From assembly GCA_947034895.1 (NCBI GenBank), contig OX344764.1, positions 48,093,348 to 48,157,347 on the forward strand: a stretch of 64,000 nucleotides of DNA, given 5' to 3'. Shown here piece after piece: positions 57,731 through 64,000 of this stretch. The notes below the pieces were generated by a model. It saw nothing but the letters and a program-made list of their open reading frames with translations, ran no database searches and was not told the DNA's origin. The DNA comes from Rhytidiadelphus loreus (lineage: Eukaryota > Streptophyta > Bryopsida > Hypnales > Hylocomiaceae). Position 1 is the stretch's first letter. Each line of letters begins with the position of its first letter. A program made the position numbers and the translations under genes.

Positions 57731-58500
57731 TTTTCGAAACGCGGGGTGTAATATAAAGAAGGGGGGTCGGGTTGATAAGTTCTCTTCCTTATTATCTACT
57801 GTAGTGAATCTGCAACAAGTTGAGGTTATAAATTATTTCAGGAACTTCCTAAAATAGTCCAATTTGAACGAAACACCCTGTTCTACTTTCCATTTGCATA
57901 ACAAGAGTTGACTTTTGATACCAAAAAAAGATTGAACGTGGGACTCTTGGGACGTGCCCTGACGCCAAGAAATCTTTTAAAATGAGACCTCTAACATGTG
58001 GATATGTAGTGGTTTTCAAGGTCATGATGTCACCTCATACTCTGTTCTGTATGTTCATGTTTTTCCAAAACATTGAAATTTATTTCAACTGCGAAAAATT
58101 GCGGACCACACCGAAGCTGAAGTCACCTCGAGGCCCTCATTATCTGGTACGTGACCCACATGCGAGCCTTTATCAAAGTGTTTTGCCGACTGAAATACAG
58201 AAGCAAAATCCATCACTGATCCTGGCTGTCCTGGGTTTCTGAACAATTTTAGGAGGTAACTTAATTAAGATCCGTTGTAAGGCACACTCACTGTAATGCT
58301 GGCAATGGTGACAGCAGTTAAAAGATTGCCGACTTAAACAACTCCCAACTAATTGCCTAGTGTGATGAGAAGAGAAATGTAAACTTTGACCCGTCACTTT
58401 CATACCTACTGCAAAAAAAGAGGAAGATTTTTCTCTAGTCCCTTACACCTGTTACCGTTGTTAACGTCAGTGGCGGTATGACATTAAGGTTGCCGACTGG
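57731..58500. other. Spacer, no gene recognised
   Basis: No clear coding or repeat signal. The right end leads into the promoter of SDDCC member 4. Confidence 0.45.
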
Positions 58501-58504
58501 ACAC

Positions 58505-58519
58505 TATATAGCTATATAG
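58505..58519 (+). promoter_or_regulatory. Tandem TATA boxes upstream of SDDCC member 4
   Basis: TATATAGCTATATAG provides two TATATAG boxes, about 430 bp before the ATG. If used, the 5' UTR would be about 400 bases and include the GA-rich stretch at 58836-58942 (repeated GAGATTGA and GAGAGAGA). Confidence 0.45.
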
Positions 58520-58948
58520 CTCCAAGTCTACATTACTGTAGTTGTCAGAAGCAATTCAAAATGATCTCAGCGAAAAGGTTGAACTGATTCTCATCTCAGT
58601 CACGTTTACGCTTACTACTGTAGCTAAATGGTACATCCCTTTGAAAATCGTATTTCGAGGGTGCATGTACCTTTGGCCGGAACGATCCGGATTATACTCT
58701 CGTGATTATACTGGTCCTGTTGATCTTGATTGGTTGTGGGTCCACTTTGGAGCCATTAACAACTATTCTTTGATGTAAAGATTTGGGAGTGCATATTAAC
58801 AATTATTGCTTGCTATTGTGTGAAAGATTAGTTGTGAGTGAGAGAGAGAGAGACTAGCTAGAGATCGTTCTTATACAAAACCATTGATGAGGTAGAGAGG
58901 GAGCCGATCGATAGAGATTGAGAGATTGAGAGATTGAGAGAGGTGGCA

Positions 58949-59356
58949 ATGGCTATGGCGGACCTTCCCAGCACGGTGATCGTGAACAACACGAGGAAGG
59001 ATCTGGACATGAAGGTCGGCAACCACCAGCACTTCGCAGATTTCACGAGCGTGCGCAGTGGCGCCAAGCACACCATGCGCATCGACTACAACGACACTTA
59101 CCAGGAGTTTCTGATCGGAGTAGCCGAGGAGGGCAAGCGACTGATCGTCACGTCTGACGACTGCTGCGACTACAAGAGCATCACCATCACGGAAGTCGAC
59201 GGACACTTCAACGTCCACAAAGTCCCCCGAAGACGGACGCCCAAGCCCGCCACGCCAGACGTCGGGAAACGACGACCTGCGAAGCCACTCCAGTTGCGGA
59301 AAGTGCCGGTGAAGAAAATGAAGGTGCTGTTCAATTGGGGGTTGATGTGTCAGTAG
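58949..59356 (+). CDS. SDDCC-family small protein, member 4
   Basis: A 135-residue family member: STVIVNN (8-14), GNHQHFADFTSV (24-35), RSGAKHTMRIDYN (36-48), DTYQEF (49-54), SDDCC (69-73), SITI (77-80) and DGHFNVHKVPRR (84-95). The third family Cys (CITI in the others) is Ser77, so only the CC pair is invariant. The tail (96-135) is strongly basic (PKPATP, KRRPAKP, KKMK) and ends VLFNWGLMCQ. A basic tail could bind nucleic acid or direct nuclear import; this is speculative. I start at the ATG at 58949; a second Met at 58955 also fits the family, while the frame upstream is open only from a TTG. Function unknown. Confidence 0.86.
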   Translation: MAMADLPSTVIVNNTRKDLDMKVGNHQHFADFTSVRSGAKHTMRIDYNDTYQEFLIGVAEEGKRLIVTSDDCCDYKSITITEVDGHFNVHKVPRRRTPKPATPDVGKRRPAKPLQLRKVPVKKMKVLFNWGLMCQ

Positions 59357-62150
59357 GGCGGGTCCAAAGTATGTATAGGGTCTTTTTTTTCATTGTTTTG
59401 AGCATCAGAAGTACATAGTTTTCTACTGACATCAATTGGTTATCAGAGTTGGAGAAGACCGACGCAGAATGACTCGAACCTAGTATTGAACATGTTAAGA
59501 GAAGAAGAGGTAGTGCCAATATTGGTCTGCAGGCAGATTGAATGATTGTGTAGTGGTTCTTCTAGGCTGGATATTGAACTGGATTGCCCCATCTAGATTC
59601 ATTCACTTCACAATATGATGTGTCTTGTCACCTATTGACACATGAGTGCAGTTGCAATGAAACGAGTTCTCTGGATTTGGGGGGTAATGGGGTCCAAATG
59701 GTTTCAAATGGGGTCCGTGCTTTTAGTTTACCAGTTGTTGTACCCAGCTTAGGAGATTCAAGCAGTGCTTTCACTTCACCAAATCATTCTCTCCTACTTT
59801 GCACATTTGCCTAGTTGACCAATTTAGGGAAACGCTTTTCAAGTGTTTTCCATTCCTTGATTTATTCACCTGCAAAAACCCTTGTTGAACACGTCAAAAA
59901 ACACGGCATCAGAGAAATAGGTGGATGTTGTTTCAACCTCCCAACTGGTTGAAACAACCCAGTGTTGTGATATCTGTTGTTTCGACATTCAAGGGTTTGC
60001 ATTTCTCTAAGCCATCTCCGCTGAATTGGAAGCAACCATGTGGACTATGAAGGTACGGTGTAAACTTTGTCAAATATTAATAAGCTAATCATCACATTCT
60101 TTGAACACCTAATTAGCAATACATACACATCACAAGAGTATGCACATGTTGATTTACCGCAAGAGCGCAACCCTGAAGTTTTGAAAGCCCTGGCCACTAA
60201 CTCTCTCGCCAGCCTTCTGAATAGAAACTTTAGGTTGCTGCTTGGCAATCTGATAGCCGGTAACCTAGGGAACTGCTCCATAGACACTGAAAACTGTTTC
60301 ATTGTCTCTCAGTGAGAAGTTGGCTATTGCATATGGACTGATGCACACATAAAGCACAGCCAGTACACTCAACCCTCTCTAATTGCACTGCCTCGGGGTG
60401 ACAAATGGGCGCAACATGACAGGATATACCACTGGGAATGTGCAATTATAGAGAGTTAGGTGAACACGACGTGATTCTTTATGAGTAGTAGCCCGTCCAT
60501 AACCAACAGCCAGCTTCCCACTGTGAGAGAAAAGAGACAGCACATTCCTTCTCCTCAGCAACACGACGCTGGCTTGATCGTGTGAATGCAACCGTAATCC
60601 GCGTTCAAGTCACTACCGTAGCACAAACCCTTCGTGAAAAAATTTAAGAAAACAACATCGGGAGGTTGAAATGACAATAGCTGTATTCAGTGACCTAAGC
60701 TTGACCTCGACGCCCCCCTACTGAGCCTCTATTCCTAGTTCATAATCCCTGTTGAGACAACATAATATCGATAAAAACAATATTGGAATGTTGAATCAAC
60801 ATCCAAACAATGGGTCCTATTCCAGTAATTAATTCAGAGTTGCACAGCAAATTTTCACATCAGGGGAACGTGCGGTGCAGCGTGGGTGCGTAGCGATATA
60901 CGCAACAGTGTACACTGCACTCGGTAAAATGCAATTCAATCCCTCTATGCTTAGGGGTGTAACCTTAGAGCTCCGAGGTTCTAAGCTGCCTCTAGTAGTT
61001 TAAGCGTACTGCTTCGACTCTTAAGAATCAATGCACAAATGAAGTTTCGAGGTCACAATCTTGCGTCATAAACAAATCCTGGTGACGATCAAAGCATCGT
61101 CACGTAACGAGTACATCATACAAGCACCTCAACCCAAAAGAATTCCCAACAAGAAAAAACAAAACCCAAAAGCTTATGCTGACCACCATCAACCAATTTC
61201 ATCTCAAAATGGTTCCTGCAAGTACTAATCCCATCCTTCGAATCGGAGTTCCGATTGATTCTTACAACCAAGGGCACAAGGCCCAGAAAAATCACAAATC
61301 GCACAAGTGTGCGCAGGAAAGCCCCAGACTAAACGCTCGCGAGCCATGCTGCAGGTTTGTGCAACTTCCGTTTTTCACCATCAATCAGTCAGAGGCAAGA
61401 ATACCCCAGTAACGGCTCCGTAACTGTCGATGAACGCGTTGTAAGTTGGTTCTCATCCGTTTGATGAAGGCAGGAGCCCACTATTTTTGCACAAACTAAG
61501 GACTAGACCGAAATGCGTCCAAGTAAGCATTTAAGAACGGTTGGTGTTGCTGTCTGTACTCTCTTAGTTTTGATTGCCTATGGTTACGAGTGAAACTAAA
61601 TGAGAACTCTTGACCGTGGTCGATTACAAAGTTGAACACAAAGACTCAAACATTACGGAAAGTGACAACGCAGAAACAAAATTAATAGCGCACAGACAAA
61701 CACAGGTGTCGTGAATAAGAGCCCTTGTTGTAGCAGTGTGTACATTGTTACAGAGAGGGACTACAAAATTGATGCTGCCAAACTACTTACTCTATGGCTT
61801 TTCCAAGATCTCAACATAAATGATCACAATGTAACTAAGGGTCTAACCCAGGTGTCTGTTCCGAGCCTGCACCGTTCCCTCTAGTAGGATTTATGCCATC
61901 ATTCTTTTGTACACTCAATTCCTGGTACATTTATGACAGGTGCCTAGCTGCACAATACTCTATTCATACGTCTGTGAATAAATGAAACAGTGTTCTGTAA
62001 TAAATCATGTATCCCAACTGTGCAACTTTTCAGCAAGCAAATTGGTCACTAAGTAGTTCAAAAAATGTCTCGAAAGTATCCACAAAGAAGCAGTTTCAGT
62101 GTTTCAAGGCAGAAAAAGCTCAACATCAATACCTGTTTGCCCTGGTATTC
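59357..62150. other. Spacer between SDDCC member 4 and the OTP51-like gene
   Basis: It is the shared 3' flank of two convergent genes. Composition is moderate. No further family copy, transposon end or RNA gene was recognised. A plus-strand frame at 60067-60315 and others are short and without motif. Confidence 0.5.
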
Positions 62151-64000
62151 CTACGTTTCAAAGCTGCCAACTTTCACAGAGACTTCAACACCGGTTCCTA
62201 TATCACTGCTTTCAACATCCAGGTCCGCTTCCTCTGCCATCTTTAATTCCGATAACTCATCACATGCTTCAGGCGCATTGTTACCTCTTGTGTTGACCTC
62301 CATATCCGGCCTCAAGAGGTCCTTCAACTCGTCCAGAATATGAGGTTCCATGAGCCTCCAAACCCACGCAGCCGACTCGTTCTTAAAAATGAGAACCCTC
62401 CCAGACTTCCTCTTCTTTATCACGCAATCAACAGTGCGGGCTTTCAGAGCTTTCACGACCAGGGTGAGCTCTTTCGAGGTATATTGACAAGCATTCAAGA
62501 TCATACCTCCAGTCTTCGTACACTTCTCACCCTCATACATGTACCAATATGCGAGCGACAGCGGGTTCAACCACCTGTGGATTAATCTAGGAATCACTGG
62601 CTGACCCTCAGGTCGGTACTGGTGCGCATAAAACCGGAGTGAGCCATGACTGACTGTGGAAAATCGGTGGATCTTGACAAGGTCATCATCTACGTCCGTG
62701 CGTGGTGCTTGCTGTGCCCAGTCAGCAAACATATCGTACAAGTGGTTGATCAAAATTGAACCCGCCTCCTGGGGTCGATCACCAAGTTCAAAAGTGATTT
62801 CGTACGTGCGATTGTGGTCATGAGAAGCTATCGTTGCACCTCCCAACAGCACCCCAACCAGCATCTCTCTTTGCTCCGGGATCAACTTCTTGGGTTTGGC
62901 TTTCTCCTGAACTTTCTTCTCTCCTACAATCTCTGCAACATTAGCCATTACTTCGTCTGGGAGTTTCAGTTTCCGTTCTGTAAGATACTCGTAAACCTCC
63001 TTCACTTTCTCTGGAACTCCAGCTCTCAAGAATGCTTCTATCATCAGGCTGCATGTTTGTACGTTAGGGTGAAATCCTTGAAGAGTCTTCAGTTCCTCGT
63101 AAATTCCCTCAGCCTGATCCAGTTGTCCCTGGAGAATATACGAGTCGATGAGGTTGTTGTAAGACTGGAGATTAGGTCGACATTTCTTTCCCTTCATGCG
63201 ATTGAAGATATCTTCAACCTCAAGCAGCATGTCCTTGCTTTTGTACCATTCCATCAGAAGGTTATAAGAAGCGTGCAACACATTGGCAAACTTCTCTTCA
63301 GCCTTTTCAAGTGCAGCACGTGCTCCTTCAATATCTCCGGCCTTGGTCAAGGCTTCTACCACTGCTTCGAATGTGTTCAGATTTACATGAACACCCTCAG
63401 CTTCCATTTCATTGAAAGTAGATTGCACTTTCCCCGAAAGACCTGCAACGCCGTAGGTCTGAATGAGGGCAACATAAGCCCGCCAATCCGGTTTGTGACC
63501 AGCAGCAATTAGCTCCTTGAAAACACTCTCAGCTTCCGCTGTGTTCGCGTCCTTTGCACAAACTCGTATCAAGGCAGCATAACAGTCCGGATGTAAACTC
63601 AGCGAGGCTTCTCGCATATCTGCAACCAAAGAACGAACTCTTTCTCCGTTGCCATTAACACTGTGCATGTGTATCAATGCGGTATACATTGCCCTCCACT
63701 GATCAGGAGTCAGGCCCATACACCACGCAGTGCCTTTCTTCTTAATGCTCTCAAATAGAGCATCTGCTTGGTGAAGATGCCGCAAATGTGCACCACCTGC
63801 GCGGTCCGTGAAGGCCTGGAACAGGGAAAACGCCACTGCTGCCGGCTGTTGGTAACCCCCAAGCTGCTCCATCTGATTGTATATCGTGTAAGCTTCATCA
63901 ACAGACTCGGATGCTTCATCTGCAATGTAAGCCTTCACCAATATCACGTACGTGGAAATGTCTGGAACCTTTCCAGTTGCGATGATAGTGTCAAAGAGCT
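62151..64000 (-). CDS. OTP51: PPR-LAGLIDADG protein, OTP51-like (5' end outside the window)
   Basis: 615 residues are visible; the frame stays open to the right edge, so the start and the expected organelle transit peptide lie beyond it. Visible residues 1 to about 345 are pentatricopeptide repeats of the P type, for example TYVILVKAYIADEASESVDE, CYAALIRVCAKDANTAEAES, AYVALIQTYGVAGLSGKVQS and SYNNLIDSYILQGQLDQAEG. Residues about 375-565 are a LAGLIDADG domain: motif 1 LVGVLLGGATI (380-390) and motif 2 LAYWYMYEGE (482-491), followed by KKRKSGRVLIFKNESAAWVW. Flowering-plant OTP51 has this architecture and is needed in the chloroplast for splicing ycf3 intron 2 and for photosystem I assembly. 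Motif 1 has Gly where nucleases have the catalytic acid; motif 2 keeps Glu. This fits a splicing factor rather than a DNA cutter. The acidic 50-residue C-terminal tail is poorly conserved. No intron is seen in the visible part. Confidence 0.9.
   Translation of the reverse strand, partial: LFDTIIATGKVPDISTYVILVKAYIADEASESVDEAYTIYNQMEQLGGYQQPAAVAFSLFQAFTDRAGGAHLRHLHQADALFESIKKKGTAWCMGLTPDQWRAMYTALIHMHSVNGNGERVRSLVADMREASLSLHPDCYAALIRVCAKDANTAEAESVFKELIAAGHKPDWRAYVALIQTYGVAGLSGKVQSTFNEMEAEGVHVNLNTFEAVVEALTKAGDIEGARAALEKAEEKFANVLHASYNLLMEWYKSKDMLLEVEDIFNRMKGKKCRPNLQSYNNLIDSYILQGQLDQAEGIYEELKTLQGFHPNVQTCSLMIEAFLRAGVPEKVKEVYEYLTERKLKLPDEVMANVAEIVGEKKVQEKAKPKKLIPEQREMLVGVLLGGATIASHDHNRTYEITFELGDRPQEAGSILINHLYDMFADWAQQAPRTDVDDDLVKIHRFSTVSHGSLRFYAHQYRPEGQPVIPRLIHRWLNPLSLAYWYMYEGEKCTKTGGMILNACQYTSKELTLVVKALKARTVDCVIKKRKSGRVLIFKNESAAWVWRLMEPHILDELKDLLRPDMEVNTRGNNAPEACDELSELKMAEEADLDVESSDIGTGVEVSVKVGSFET

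Noticed and set aside
58934..58948. Upstream start (TTG) for SDDCC member 4
   Set aside because: The codon is TTG, and the ATG at 58949 fits the paralogues.
62814..63512. Open frame of 232 codons on the plus strand
   Set aside because: Antisense to the well-supported OTP51-like gene; Leu/Phe/Ser-rich shadow of PPR repeats.
1..64000. tRNA, rRNA, CRISPR or operon-like structures
   Set aside because: I scanned for T-loop GGTTCGA-type strings, regularly spaced direct repeats and tightly packed same-strand genes and found none that held up.

Overview
The window looks like nuclear DNA of a land plant, most likely a seedless one (a bryophyte is my best guess, not proven). Three genes belong to land-plant families: a four-EF-hand calmodulin-like protein, a plant-type molybdenum-cofactor-sulfurase-like protein of the PLP transferase fold, and a PPR-LAGLIDADG protein of the OTP51 type, which acts in chloroplast intron splicing. 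Coding stretches are GC-richer and, where visible, lack introns inside the coding region. They sit in long AT-rich spacers filled with small non-autonomous DNA transposons. Nothing suggests bacterial, organellar or viral DNA.

Layout. 1-6 kb: AT-rich spacer with a well-bounded CACTA element and the end of a Harbinger-like element. 6.0-6.6 kb: calmodulin-like gene (minus). 6.6-16.9 kb: spacer with dispersed repeats. 16.9-19.6 kb: PLP-fold gene (minus) with a TATA box and a probable 5'-UTR intron. 19.6-42.6 kb: no clear gene; nested mobile DNA, including repeated copies of an element bounded by TTAA/CCCCTAAA, a cluster of about eight MITE-like units at 26.6-28.6 kb, a Harbinger-like element, a 48-bp tandem array, foldback elements and a broken LINE. 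42.7-59.4 kb: four intact genes and one truncated copy of a small-protein family I cannot name, on both strands and separated by MITEs. 62.2-64 kb: the OTP51-like gene, running off the right edge.

The most interesting biology is the local family of small proteins sharing a TVIVN start, a GG-Y/W middle, a DTY-EF segment and an invariant SDDCC motif. Four copies look complete, at 42.7, 48.6, 51.0 and 58.9 kb. A fifth at 52.0 kb has lost the SDDCC half. The 42.7 kb copy ends at a TGA, after which a tail resembling the ends of its paralogues continues in frame. The second theme is mobile DNA: the TTAA-bounded family is unusual for a plant, and several foldback elements could give long double-stranded transcripts. 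A third is a 68-nt exon-like segment duplicated at 40.5 and 57.6 kb with its reading frame and splice-like borders kept.

All repeat boundaries were read by eye and are approximate unless a target duplication is stated. No database search was possible.
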